Below, in pieces: positions 36,877-45,477 of a stretch of DNA of 64,000 bases; the first letter of the stretch is position 1, and every line of letters starts with the position of its first letter. This DNA is from Candidatus Kapaibacterium sp. Its GTDB lineage: Bacteria; Bacteroidota; Ignavibacteria; Kapaibacteriales; HRBIN21. The stretch spans positions 124,001 to 188,000 of the forward strand of contig CALKEU010000001.1 of assembly GCA_938084565.1 (NCBI GenBank), written 5' to 3'. Below the pieces are notes generated by a model that was not told the DNA's origin, ran no database searches, and saw only the letters and a list, made by a program, of their open reading frames with translations. A program made the position numbers and the translations under genes.

Positions 36877-38919
36877 GTGCCGAAGCGCTTCCGACAGCTA
36901 TGGGCAAAGTGGGCCTTGGTAGTTCTCCCCCTGGCCCTCGGCATTTACATCCTCATACCCACCTACCGTGCCTGGGACCTCGAACGCCGGAAGACTTCCC
37001 TCCAAGAGGCCGGGGATTCGGTTCAGCTACAAGAATTCGAGAGGCTCTACGGAGCTACCCTCCAGAGCGCCAAACAGAACGCCCTCAAGCTTGGACTCGA
37101 CCTGCGTGGGGGCATGTATGTGACGCTGGAAGTTGATGTCCTCAAGCTCTTGGAGGAAGCAGCCGAGCGCGAGGCTATCGATGAGACCTTCAGGCAGGTC
37201 CTCGATGCCACCCGTCGTGATGTTGAGCGCACGGACCAGCCAGTGCTAGAGGCCTTCCTCCGCCATTTCGACCGCATTGCCCGCCCGCAGGGGCGCTCCC
37301 TGATTTCGTACTATGACGTCAGCGATCTTCGCGAAGTCACCGAAGAGGCAATCCTCGAGCGCTTACGGCGTAACATCGATGGAGCTGTCGATCAGGCCCT
37401 GGAGGTCATCCGCCAGCGTGTGGATAAGTACGGTGTCGCCGAAGCCAATATCCAAAAGCAAGGGGGCCGGCGCATTGTCCTGGAGCTACCTGGCGTGACG
37501 AATGAAGCCGAGATGCGCCAACTCCTGCAAACCACCGCTCGGCTCGAGTTCAAACTGGTCCGTAACACCGAGGAGGCTGTGCGTGCCTTCTATGCTATCG
37601 ACCAATTCCTCAAGCGGGAACGCGCAGGCCAGCCCCTCGACACCACTCCTCGGCCATCTGCGGAGGCGGGAGCCACGGCCGATACAATGGCTCAGCAAGC
37701 AGCTTCCCAGGCCTCCCCAGGCGATACTGCCGATCCTTACGCTGGCCTATCAGAAGAGGAACGTCGCCGCCGCATTCGGGAAGACTTCCCCTTCACCTCC
37801 CTCTTCATCACCTACTACATCCGCAACGAGCGCTTCGTGCCGATTGACTACCGCCAGCCCGATTTCCCCGAAGGCGAGTACTTTTTCCAGCTCCCCAAGG
37901 AGCAGCTGCCCGAGTTTCAAGCTATCCTGGAGCGGCCCGATGTCCGGCGGCTGCTGCCCGTAGACTATGAAATCGCCATCAGCGCAAAGCCTGATGAGCG
38001 GCTCAAACGGCAAGGCTACGAGATCCACACCTTCTACGTCCTCAAGCGTGAGCCAGAGCTCACCGGCGATGTCGTCACCGATGCTCGAGCCACCTTCGAC
38101 CCTACCACGAATGCCCCGATTGTGCTCATGGACATGAACGCCGAAGGAGCCGAGCGTTGGGCACGTATTACGGGAGCAAATGTCGGCAAGAAAATCGCCA
38201 TCGTACTGGACGGCCGCGTCTATTCCGCCCCCGTAGTACAGACCAAAATTACGGGCGGACGTTCCCAGATTACGGGGATGAGCAGCATCCAGGAAGCCCA
38301 TCTCCTGGAGATCGTTCTCAAAGCAGGCGCCCTCAAAGCCCCCGTAAAGATTATCGAGGAGCGCATTGTCGGGCCTTCGCTCGGGGAAGACTCGATCCGA
38401 CGGGGGTTACTGGCCAGCCTGGTGGCGTTTCTGCTTGTGGTGCTCTTCATGGTGGGCTACTATACTGGCAGCGGAGCTGTGGCCATTTTCGGGCTTCTGG
38501 TCAACATCACGCTCATCTTTGCACTTCTGTCCGCCTTCAAAGGCACCCTGACGCTGCCCGGTATTGCGGGCATCATTCTCACTATGGGGATGGCTGTCGA
38601 TGCCAACATTCTCATCTTCGAGCGCATCCGAGAGGAGCTCCGTCGAGGGCGCTCGCTGCGCTCTGCCGTCGACGAAGGCCACAAACGGGCCCTGTCAGCA
38701 ATTCTGGATTCCAACATCACAACCTTCATCACGGGGCTCATCCTCTATTTCTTCGGCACAGGGCCCATCCAAGGTTTTGCCATCACGCTCATGATCGGTA
38801 TTGTCATGACGCTGTTTTCAGCGCTCATCGTTGCGCGGGCCCTCATCGAGATCCTCCTCGCCTATGACCTGCAGCTCAGCTATGGACTTCCACGTCGGTG
38901 GCTGGTAGCGACAACCTGA
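36877..38919 (+). CDS. secD: Protein translocase subunit SecD
   Basis: 680 residues from GTG 36877 with GAGGG 7 bases ahead. SecD features are LGLDLRGGMYVTLEV (the D1 motif), the P1 periplasmic domain, and the C-terminal six-helix core with GPSLGEDSIRRG and MAVDANILIFERIREELRRG. With SecF it uses the proton gradient to pull exported proteins through SecYEG. A proline/alanine-rich, charged insertion at about residues 245-300 (TPRPSAEAGATADTM onward) makes it longer than the E. coli protein. secF follows after 10 bases. Confidence 0.96.
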   Translation: MPKRFRQLWAKWALVVLPLALGIYILIPTYRAWDLERRKTSLQEAGDSVQLQEFERLYGATLQSAKQNALKLGLDLRGGMYVTLEVDVLKLLEEAAEREAIDETFRQVLDATRRDVERTDQPVLEAFLRHFDRIARPQGRSLISYYDVSDLREVTEEAILERLRRNIDGAVDQALEVIRQRVDKYGVAEANIQKQGGRRIVLELPGVTNEAEMRQLLQTTARLEFKLVRNTEEAVRAFYAIDQFLKRERAGQPLDTTPRPSAEAGATADTMAQQAASQASPGDTADPYAGLSEEERRRRIREDFPFTSLFITYYIRNERFVPIDYRQPDFPEGEYFFQLPKEQLPEFQAILERPDVRRLLPVDYEIAISAKPDERLKRQGYEIHTFYVLKREPELTGDVVTDARATFDPTTNAPIVLMDMNAEGAERWARITGANVGKKIAIVLDGRVYSAPVVQTKITGGRSQITGMSSIQEAHLLEIVLKAGALKAPVKIIEERIVGPSLGEDSIRRGLLASLVAFLLVVLFMVGYYTGSGAVAIFGLLVNITLIFALLSAFKGTLTLPGIAGIILTMGMAVDANILIFERIREELRRGRSLRSAVDEGHKRALSAILDSNITTFITGLILYFFGTGPIQGFAITLMIGIVMTLFSALIVARALIEILLAYDLQLSYGLPRRWLVATT

Positions 38920-38929
38920 GAGGCTCTTC

Positions 38930-39910
38930 ATGGAGTTCTTCAGCAAGACGAACATAGATTTTCTCGGCAAGCGACGCTTCTTCTTCCTCCTGTCGCTCAC
39001 TACGAGCGTTGTCGGGCTGCTGGTAACCGCTATCTGGGGCTTAGAGTACGGTATCGACTTTGAGGGCGGGGCAGAAATCGCTGTGGAGGTACGCCCTGCA
39101 CCTGATGTGGCCGATCTTCGCGCCACCATCGGCAGCGCTGGCTTTCGCGGAGCCGAGATTAAGTCGTACGGACAGCCCAACCAATTTCTGATTCGCGTCA
39201 AGGAATCGCTCACCACCGCTCACGGCGAGGAACCCACCGCAGCGGTTGTGTCAGCCCTGAAACAGCGCTTCCCCGATCGCAGCGTGACACTGCTCAAATC
39301 CGATAAAGTCGGCCCGAAAATCGGGGCTGAAATGCGCCTCAATGCGCTCATCGCTGTGATCCTGGCTACTGTAGCCATCCTCCTCTACATCGCCTTCCGC
39401 TTCGAGTTCGTCTACGGGCTTGGAGCAACCGTGGCCTTGCTCCATGATGTCGTCATTGCCATCTCGGCCATTTCAATTGTCCACCACCTTGGCATCTTGC
39501 GCATTGAGATCAACCAATCTGTCCTGGCAGCCCTGTTGACGGTGGTCGGGTTCTCGGTCAATGATACCGTCATCATCTTCGACCGTATTCGCGAGAACCG
39601 AGAACGCCACAAGGGGATGAACCTCATCAAGCTCATGAACCTGAGCATCAACGAGACGCTGAGCCGGACAATCAACACCGTGCTGACGACCGTGCTCGTT
39701 CTACTGGCCATCTTGGCGCTAGGGGGCGAGGTGCTTCAGGGCTTCGCCTTCACGATGCTGGTGGGCATTATCACGGGGACTTACTCTTCGATCTTCATCG
39801 CCAGCGCCTTCGTGATATGGTTCTTGCAAACGGTCCGGAAGGTAGATCTTGAAACCGAGTACCGTCGTCTCCGAGAGGCTGAACGGCAGGCAGCGGCAGC
39901 ACAGGCGTAA
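38930..39910 (+). CDS. secF: Protein translocase subunit SecF
   Basis: 326 residues with six membrane helices. YGIDFEGGAEIAVEV near the N-terminus and SVNDTVIIFDRIRENRERHKG with INETLSRTINTVLTT in the core are SecF motifs. It pairs with SecD in the inner membrane. It lies between secD and purA in a co-directional run. The final residues are Ala/Gln-rich. Confidence 0.96.
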   Translation: MEFFSKTNIDFLGKRRFFFLLSLTTSVVGLLVTAIWGLEYGIDFEGGAEIAVEVRPAPDVADLRATIGSAGFRGAEIKSYGQPNQFLIRVKESLTTAHGEEPTAAVVSALKQRFPDRSVTLLKSDKVGPKIGAEMRLNALIAVILATVAILLYIAFRFEFVYGLGATVALLHDVVIAISAISIVHHLGILRIEINQSVLAALLTVVGFSVNDTVIIFDRIRENRERHKGMNLIKLMNLSINETLSRTINTVLTTVLVLLAILALGGEVLQGFAFTMLVGIITGTYSSIFIASAFVIWFLQTVRKVDLETEYRRLREAERQAAAAQA

Positions 39911-39934
39911 GTATCCTCAACGATTGGGAAACTC

Positions 39935-41209
39935 GTGCCGGTAACGGTCGTCGTCGGGGCACAGTGGGGCGACGAAGGAAAGGGGAAGGTGGTCGATTTC
40001 CTGGCACGCGAGGCCGATATCGTCGCCCGTTACCAGGGCGGACCTAACGCCGGGCATACGGTTACCTACAACACGCAGCGTCTCGTACTGCACTTGATTC
40101 CGTCAGGAATTCTGCACCCTCACGTACAGTGTGTCATCGGCAACGGTGTTGTCATCGACCCCGTAGCCTTCCGGGAAGAGATTGCTCTGCTCGAGCGGCT
40201 CGGCATCACTACCGTTGGGCGTCTCTATGTGAGTAACCGCGCCCACCTCATCATGCCGTATCACAAGCTGCTCGATCAGGCTCATGAGCAGCAGAGCCAA
40301 CAGCCCATTGGGACAACCGGCCGCGGTATCGGTCCAGCCTACATTGACAAGTTCCGCCGTACGGGCATCCGCATTGTCGACCTCCTCCATCGCCAGGTTT
40401 TGGAGGCCAAGCTCCGAGCCAACGTAGAGGAGAGTAATGCGCTCTTGCGCACGCTGTATAAGGCCGAGGAACTCGACGTAGAAGCTATCGTGCAGGAGTA
40501 TCTGGCCTTCGATGCCTTCATCGATCCCTATGTCACCGATACAGCTGCCCTGCTGGCTGAGGCTCTCCGGCAGCAGAAGCACATCATCGCCGAAGGGGCC
40601 CAGGGTGCCTTACTCGACGTCGACCACGGAACGTATCCGTATGTTACAAGTTCCAATCCCACAAGCGGCGGCGCTTGCACCGGCCTTGGTATCCCACCGA
40701 CGGCCATTACTCGCATCCTTGGAGTGGCAAAGGCCTATGTGACGCGGGTCGGTTATGGCCCCTTCCCCACTGAACAGAAGGGCCCTATTGGCGAACAGCT
40801 CCGCCGCCTCGGCGAAGAGTTCGGCGCTACCACAGGGCGCCCACGCCGCTGCGGATGGCTCGACTTGGTAGCCCTGCGCTACTCCGTCACGATTAACGGA
40901 ATCACCGAACTTGCCCTGACAAAACTGGATGTGCTGAGCTACTTTGCCGAAATCCCCGTCTGCGTTGGCTACCGCATCGGGCGGAAACCCTTACGCTATT
41001 TCCCCCCAGACTGCACAACCCTTGAACAGATCGAACCCGAATACGTTGTCCTCCCCGGCTGGCAACAGCCCCTCAATGGGATCGACCGTGTCGAGGATCT
41101 TCCGCAGGCTGCCCGACGCTACATTGCTTTCATCGAAGAGTTTCTCCGCATCCCTGTCCGGATGCTCTCGCTGGGGCCTGAACGAGCTGCAACGCTGCTC
41201 TGCTCCTAG
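39935..41209 (+). CDS. purA: Adenylosuccinate synthetase
   Basis: 424 residues from GTG 39935. VVVGAQWGDEGKGKVVD and RYQGGPNAGHTV at the N-terminus, GTTGRGIGPAYIDK and the C-terminal GWLDLVALRYS and TKLDVLS are PurA signatures. It converts IMP, aspartate and GTP to adenylosuccinate in AMP synthesis. Its stop overlaps the convergent PolX-like stop by four bases (the CTAG palindrome). Confidence 0.97.
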   Translation: MPVTVVVGAQWGDEGKGKVVDFLAREADIVARYQGGPNAGHTVTYNTQRLVLHLIPSGILHPHVQCVIGNGVVIDPVAFREEIALLERLGITTVGRLYVSNRAHLIMPYHKLLDQAHEQQSQQPIGTTGRGIGPAYIDKFRRTGIRIVDLLHRQVLEAKLRANVEESNALLRTLYKAEELDVEAIVQEYLAFDAFIDPYVTDTAALLAEALRQQKHIIAEGAQGALLDVDHGTYPYVTSSNPTSGGACTGLGIPPTAITRILGVAKAYVTRVGYGPFPTEQKGPIGEQLRRLGEEFGATTGRPRRCGWLDLVALRYSVTINGITELALTKLDVLSYFAEIPVCVGYRIGRKPLRYFPPDCTTLEQIEPEYVVLPGWQQPLNGIDRVEDLPQAARRYIAFIEEFLRIPVRMLSLGPERAATLLCS

Positions 41210-42918
41210 GAGAGGGACCGGCAGAAACGCTGCAATTCCTCCAGCGTCAAGGTATTGAGTACCTGTTCGGGCGGGAAGAGCGCCTTCCGCGCCAGCCTCA
41301 TGCCAAAGTCCACGTATTCGAGCTCTGCTACCGTATGAGCGTCCGGATTGATGGCAATCCGTACCCCCCGAGTGCGCCATCGGCGAAGCACATGCCAGGA
41401 TACGTCCAGACGGTACGGCTGTGCGTTGAGCTCGATGACTTTACCCAAGCGGAGAGCGGCCTCCATGATGGCATCGATATCGACCTCATACGGCGGGCGA
41501 GAGAGCAAGAGGCGCCCGGTGGGATGGCCGAGAATATGAACGGCGGGGTGCTCCAAAGCTCGCAGAAGACGTGCGGTCATGGCCGAGCGCGATTGCTTGA
41601 AATGCGAATGGACAGAGGCGACAACGAGCTCCAGTTGCTCGAGAATCTCCTCCGGGTAGTCCAGCGAGCCATCGGGCAAGATATCTACCTCGGCTCCCTT
41701 GAGGATGCGAATACCTAACGATTGGCCATTGAGGCGATCGATTTCCGCATGCTGCTGTCTGAGCCGTTCTGGATCTAATCCGCCGGCGTAGAAAGCCGAG
41801 GGGCTGTGGTCGCAGATGGCAATGTAGGAGTACCCTAATGCCTTTGCAGCCAGAGCCATTTGGCGGATCGAGGCCTTGCCGTCGCTCCAAGTCGAATGAA
41901 CGTGGAGCATTCCCCGCAAGTCCGATGGCAAGACTAACCGAGGCAGCCCCTCACGGCGGACGCTGCCGATGATAGTGGCCTCTTCTCGAAGCTCTGGTGG
42001 AATAACTGGAAGCCCAAGGAGCGCAAAGAGTTCCTCCTCTGTCCGGAGCGGTACCGGAACCCCTTGGCGAAGGAGAGCCTGCGGGGTTGGGTCAAACCCT
42101 CGTGCACGGAGCTCTTCCTCGAGCGCGGCTACGAACGCCCTAGTCCCGGTCGTGCGGAGAAGCACCCAGCCAGCATGCTCGACAGAGACGAGCTCAATCT
42201 GGACAGCCACACCCCGCTCCCCATATCCGCGGAAGCTCCACTCCCCTGCGGATTGCAGCTCCGGCAGCTGTTTACCGAGCACCCTTGCGAGGCGCTCGGG
42301 GCGAGGAGAGGCAACGACAAAAACCAGCTCGCCGATCGTCTCAGCGAAGCGGCGCAGCGTGCCCGTCACCGAGACCTGGGCTACCTCGGGAAGGGCCAGC
42401 AGGAGTTCCCGCCACCGCTGTGCTTCACGGAGGGCCGTATGCACGTGCAGCTGTCGGCGGGATTCCTTCCAGAGGCGCACGGCCGCCAAGAGAGCTTGCT
42501 CCCGCTTTGGCCCAAATCCCTTCAGGGCCGCTACACGATGCTCCCGACACGCTTCTTCTAATGCCTCAATACTTGCAATGCCGAGCTGTTCGTAGAGCTG
42601 TCGTGCCCGCCTCGGGCCAACTTCTGGCAACTGAGTCAGCTCGAGCAGCCCGCTGGGAATCTGCTGCCGCAACTGTTCGTAGAGTGAGATTGTGCCTCTC
42701 CGAACGTACTCGGCTATGGCCTCCTCCAACGAGGGGCCGATACCGGGCAGTTGGCGCAGCGTACCTTCCTCAACGGCACGCTGCACATCTACCTCCTGTT
42801 CTGCCAACGTCCGAGCAGCACGAGCATAGGCTTGGGCCTTGTAGGGATTCTCCCCCTGCAATTCTAGCAGCAGGGCAATCTCCTCCAGCAGCTCAATGAG
42901 TTTCGGATCCGTCCCCAT
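41206..42918 (-). CDS. PolX-family protein with degenerate polymerase site and intact PHP domain
   Basis: 570 residues, full PolX length. The N-terminal 8-kDa-like domain, helix-hairpin-helix motifs (LRQLPGIGPSLEEAIAEY, LPEVGPRRARQLYEQLG) and palm/fingers layout are recognisable. Yet at the palm the family's DxD is replaced: VTGTLRRFAETIGELVFVV aligns where active PolX has (G/K)DIDxxV, and the third Asp site reads VAVQIELVSV. The PHP domain is complete: LHVHSTWSDG near residue 338, CDHS, GAEVDI, ASVHSHF, LGHP, NAQPYR and NPDAH. It is likely a metal-dependent 3' exonuclease or phosphoesterase for DNA repair rather than a polymerase. Confidence 0.88.
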   Translation of the reverse strand: MGTDPKLIELLEEIALLLELQGENPYKAQAYARAARTLAEQEVDVQRAVEEGTLRQLPGIGPSLEEAIAEYVRRGTISLYEQLRQQIPSGLLELTQLPEVGPRRARQLYEQLGIASIEALEEACREHRVAALKGFGPKREQALLAAVRLWKESRRQLHVHTALREAQRWRELLLALPEVAQVSVTGTLRRFAETIGELVFVVASPRPERLARVLGKQLPELQSAGEWSFRGYGERGVAVQIELVSVEHAGWVLLRTTGTRAFVAALEEELRARGFDPTPQALLRQGVPVPLRTEEELFALLGLPVIPPELREEATIIGSVRREGLPRLVLPSDLRGMLHVHSTWSDGKASIRQMALAAKALGYSYIAICDHSPSAFYAGGLDPERLRQQHAEIDRLNGQSLGIRILKGAEVDILPDGSLDYPEEILEQLELVVASVHSHFKQSRSAMTARLLRALEHPAVHILGHPTGRLLLSRPPYEVDIDAIMEAALRLGKVIELNAQPYRLDVSWHVLRRWRTRGVRIAINPDAHTVAELEYVDFGMRLARKALFPPEQVLNTLTLEELQRFCRSLS

Positions 42919-42948
42919 TGCGGTCTTTCCGTCCCAGGATACACCCGC

Positions 42949-43677
42949 TCACGGGATACGGAAGCGATAGTAGAGCATGAGAGCCACAACCACAACCGGT
43001 GCATAACTCTCGTTCCGCTCCTCCAGTCTGACCGGAGTGAGCAGTTCGCCACGCTCCGGACGACGTCCGAGAAGATTGAGCACGCCAAAGCCAACCGTTG
43101 CCCGGAAGTGCCATAATTCAGTCAACTCACCCCCGAGACCACATCGCCCGACCAGACCGAAACGGAAAACCGGCTCAGGTGGCTTGCTAATCAGGGTATC
43201 GAGCCGCTCTACAACCCGGCCCTGCCGAGTATCGACCTGCTCGTACACATAATGCCCACGGGAGATACTACTCCAGCGCGGTTCTACTCCCACGAACACA
43301 TAGCCCCGCGCCAGCGGAAAGCTCAGCAGAACGTACTCCAGCAGTGCGGCAAGGGTGGTCACCGTTTGGGTGTAGCGAAGGTAGATATTGAGAGTGCGCA
43401 ATCGAAAGCGTTGGAGCCCTTCAAAGTAGGTCTGCTCCACGCCGATCCCAACCCGCCAGTCTGTCGCAAAGGGATGGAGCAGTTGGACAGCAGCCCCGGG
43501 CTGTATGCCAGCAAAGCCGGCCCCAAGTGTCCGCTGTGCCGTGTCACGGGAGATAATCGGTGTCCGCGCCGGATTGTCGCCTACGAGCCACGTCGTTGCC
43601 AACCCTCCACCGAGTTCGACCGTCGGCTGCGCCCGCGCCAATACCGCCAGCACAAAGCCCAGAGCCAAACGCACCAT
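42949..43677 (-). CDS. Probable outer-membrane beta-barrel protein of unknown function
   Basis: 242 residues. A short signal peptide (LALGFVLAVLARAQ) is followed by alternating amphipathic strands rich in aromatic and small residues, and the chain ends in an outer-membrane-type aromatic strand (ALMLYYRFRIP). No family is recognised with confidence. It lies 30 bases before the PolX gene and 8 bases after a glycosyltransferase gene, all on the minus strand. An eight- to ten-strand barrel is inferred. Confidence 0.65.
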   Translation of the reverse strand: MVRLALGFVLAVLARAQPTVELGGGLATTWLVGDNPARTPIISRDTAQRTLGAGFAGIQPGAAVQLLHPFATDWRVGIGVEQTYFEGLQRFRLRTLNIYLRYTQTVTTLAALLEYVLLSFPLARGYVFVGVEPRWSSISRGHYVYEQVDTRQGRVVERLDTLISKPPEPVFRFGLVGRCGLGGELTELWHFRATVGFGVLNLLGRRPERGELLTPVRLEERNESYAPVVVVALMLYYRFRIP

Positions 43678-43685
43678 CGCTCACC

Positions 43686-44636
43686 TCACAGCCGTTCAGC
43701 CACGTTGTAGCTCGCCTGCCCCAGAGCCCCCCTGACGATCAGCTCCCCGAGCAACCCAAGCGAGATGAGCTGAACTCCAACAATAATGAGCCCAAGCCCG
43801 AAGAAGAGCAGCGGACGGTTGCTCAACGCAGTACGCCGGAGAGCCCATTCCACGGCCAGGTACGCATCAATTAGAAAGCCCACAGCCGCAAAGAGCACCC
43901 CCACGGTGCCAAAGAGGTGGAGCGGACGCTTGATAAAGCGCGTGGTGAAGAGAACCGTCAGCAAATCCAGAAAGCCCTTAATGAAGCGACTGGCACCGAA
44001 TTTCGAACGTCCGTACTTGCGCCGGTGGTGGCGTACGGGTAGCTCGGTCACGCGGAAGCCCTCCCAGTGAGCGAGAGCTGGAATGTAGCGATGCATTTCA
44101 CCGTAAATCTGCAGCGCCTTGACAACCTCCCGGCGATACGCCTTCAGACCACAGTTGAAATCGTGTAGCCGAATCCCGCTCGCCAGCGATACAACGGCAT
44201 TGAAAAGCTTCGACGGAAGCGTCTTGCTCAAAGGGTCCTGTCGCTGCTTCTTCCATCCGGAGACCAAATCATACCCCTCGTCCAGCTTTGCCAGAAGGCG
44301 TGGGATTTCCTCGGGCTCATCCTGCAAATCGGCATCGAGCGTGACGACGTATTGCCCCTGCGCTTCGGCAAAGCCGACGGCCAGAGCGGCCGATTTTCCG
44401 TAGTTGCGTCGGAAGCGTATCCCCCGAACACGGGGATTGCGCTGGTGGAAACGGCGGATGAGCTCGAAGGAGCCATCGGTTGAACCATCGTCGACGAGCC
44501 AAATCTCGTAGGCCTGCCCCGCTACGCGCTCGGCTACAGCTTCCAAGCGTGGGACAAGCTCCGGGAGCGACTCCGCTTCGTTGTAAAGCGGCACCACCAC
44601 AGAGAGTAGACACTCTCGCGGGACACTCCCTCCCAT
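43686..44636 (-). CDS. Glycosyltransferase family 2, GtrB/DPM1-like, membrane-anchored
   Basis: 316 residues. GT-A motifs VVVPLYNEAESL, LVDDGSTDGS and TLDADLQDEPEEI are followed by SGWKKQRQDPLSK and DFNCGLKAYRREV, as in bactoprenol-glucose or dolichol-phosphate-mannose synthases. Two C-terminal membrane helices (LFGTVGVLFAAVGFLIDAYL and LLFFGLGLIIVGVQLISLGL) anchor it. It probably loads a sugar onto undecaprenyl phosphate for envelope glycan modification. The sugar is unknown. Confidence 0.92.
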   Translation of the reverse strand: MGGSVPRECLLSVVVPLYNEAESLPELVPRLEAVAERVAGQAYEIWLVDDGSTDGSFELIRRFHQRNPRVRGIRFRRNYGKSAALAVGFAEAQGQYVVTLDADLQDEPEEIPRLLAKLDEGYDLVSGWKKQRQDPLSKTLPSKLFNAVVSLASGIRLHDFNCGLKAYRREVVKALQIYGEMHRYIPALAHWEGFRVTELPVRHHRRKYGRSKFGASRFIKGFLDLLTVLFTTRFIKRPLHLFGTVGVLFAAVGFLIDAYLAVEWALRRTALSNRPLLFFGLGLIIVGVQLISLGLLGELIVRGALGQASYNVAERL

Positions 44637-44641
44637 GGGCT

Positions 44642-45343
44642 CTACGGGGTCCGCTTGAGAGCCTTGAGCGCGTTACGCAGATTTCTGTCGATGAGGCTAC
44701 GATGAGCCTCCCGGCGAGGATCCACCAAGTTCCCTGCTACGACAAAAGCTTGGGCCGGATCGAATTGGAGGAGAAGTCGGAGCAGTGACTGCGAGCTTAC
44801 CTCCACCGGCGGCTCGAGCTGTAGCGCAACATTGGCCGTAACCCCTGTCTGATACAGAAAAGCAACAGCGCTGTCCCCAACGTACACCGTGCCCTCGATC
44901 AAAAGGTTATAGCGCTCGGGCGTGGCAAAGTCCCGCAAGAGCGTATCGTTGGCCGAGCGCGCGGCTTCCGCGTCCGTCAAGCGGTGAAACTCCAGCTTCA
45001 TCCAGCGATAGGTACCCGGCGGAAGGCTACCAAGGGCCAGTTGTTGCGTCTGTGCGGTGAATACCGCTACAAAGGGGCCGGTTTTAATATCAGAGCCGCC
45101 AGAAGCTGTATCAGATGCGGGATGCAACTTGAGCCTGCTCAGGAGTATACGGACTCGGGTCACCGTCAGGGAATCGATCTCCGATTGGCTCAGAGGGGTG
45201 GGGCTCGGGGCTACTGCTGTAGAGCGCACAGTCGTTGCCGTAAGCTGCGTGGATACCTCTACCGTCGTCCCCGCTCCGGTCCCCTCCTCAGCGCAGCCCG
45301 ATATGATGGCAAGACAGACCGCGCCTATGAGGAGCAGCCACAT
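44642..45343 (-). CDS. DUF4382-like lipoprotein
   Basis: 233 residues with a lipoprotein signal ending AIISGC. After a Ser/Thr-rich linker, VTRVRILLSRLKLHP, LALGSLPPGTYRWMKLEF and VALQLEPPVEV resemble the DUF4382 beta-sandwich found in surface proteins of many FCB bacteria. The function is unknown. It is the first gene of a minus-strand group and has a clear -7 element in front (45379-45386). Confidence 0.7.
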   Translation of the reverse strand: MWLLLIGAVCLAIISGCAEEGTGAGTTVEVSTQLTATTVRSTAVAPSPTPLSQSEIDSLTVTRVRILLSRLKLHPASDTASGGSDIKTGPFVAVFTAQTQQLALGSLPPGTYRWMKLEFHRLTDAEAARSANDTLLRDFATPERYNLLIEGTVYVGDSAVAFLYQTGVTANVALQLEPPVEVSSQSLLRLLLQFDPAQAFVVAGNLVDPRREAHRSLIDRNLRNALKALKRTP

Positions 45344-45378
45344 AGGTACGACCCTCTCGGTTGTCTGACTGGTCGGTG

Positions 45379-45386
45379 CAAAAATA
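45379..45386 (-). promoter_or_regulatory. Putative -7 element for the DUF4382-like lipoprotein operon
   Basis: The minus strand reads TATTTTTG followed by CACC, identical through twelve bases to the element before secD. It sits 35 bases before the start codon. Confidence 0.55.
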
Positions 45387-45438
45387 GGCGATTCTGGCCC
45401 TACCAGGCTGTCTCAGGAGGCGTGCATGGGCTTTCGCG

Positions 45439-45446
45439 TAATTTTG
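45439..45446 (+). promoter_or_regulatory. Putative -7 element for the amidotransferase-nuo genes
   Basis: TAATTTTG is a full TAnnTTTG match 31 bases before the amidotransferase ATG, in a 134-base divergent gap that also holds the opposite-facing element at 45379-45386. Confidence 0.5.
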
Positions 45447-45477
45447 CCTTCTAGCAGCTAGTCATGCGCTCCTGAGA

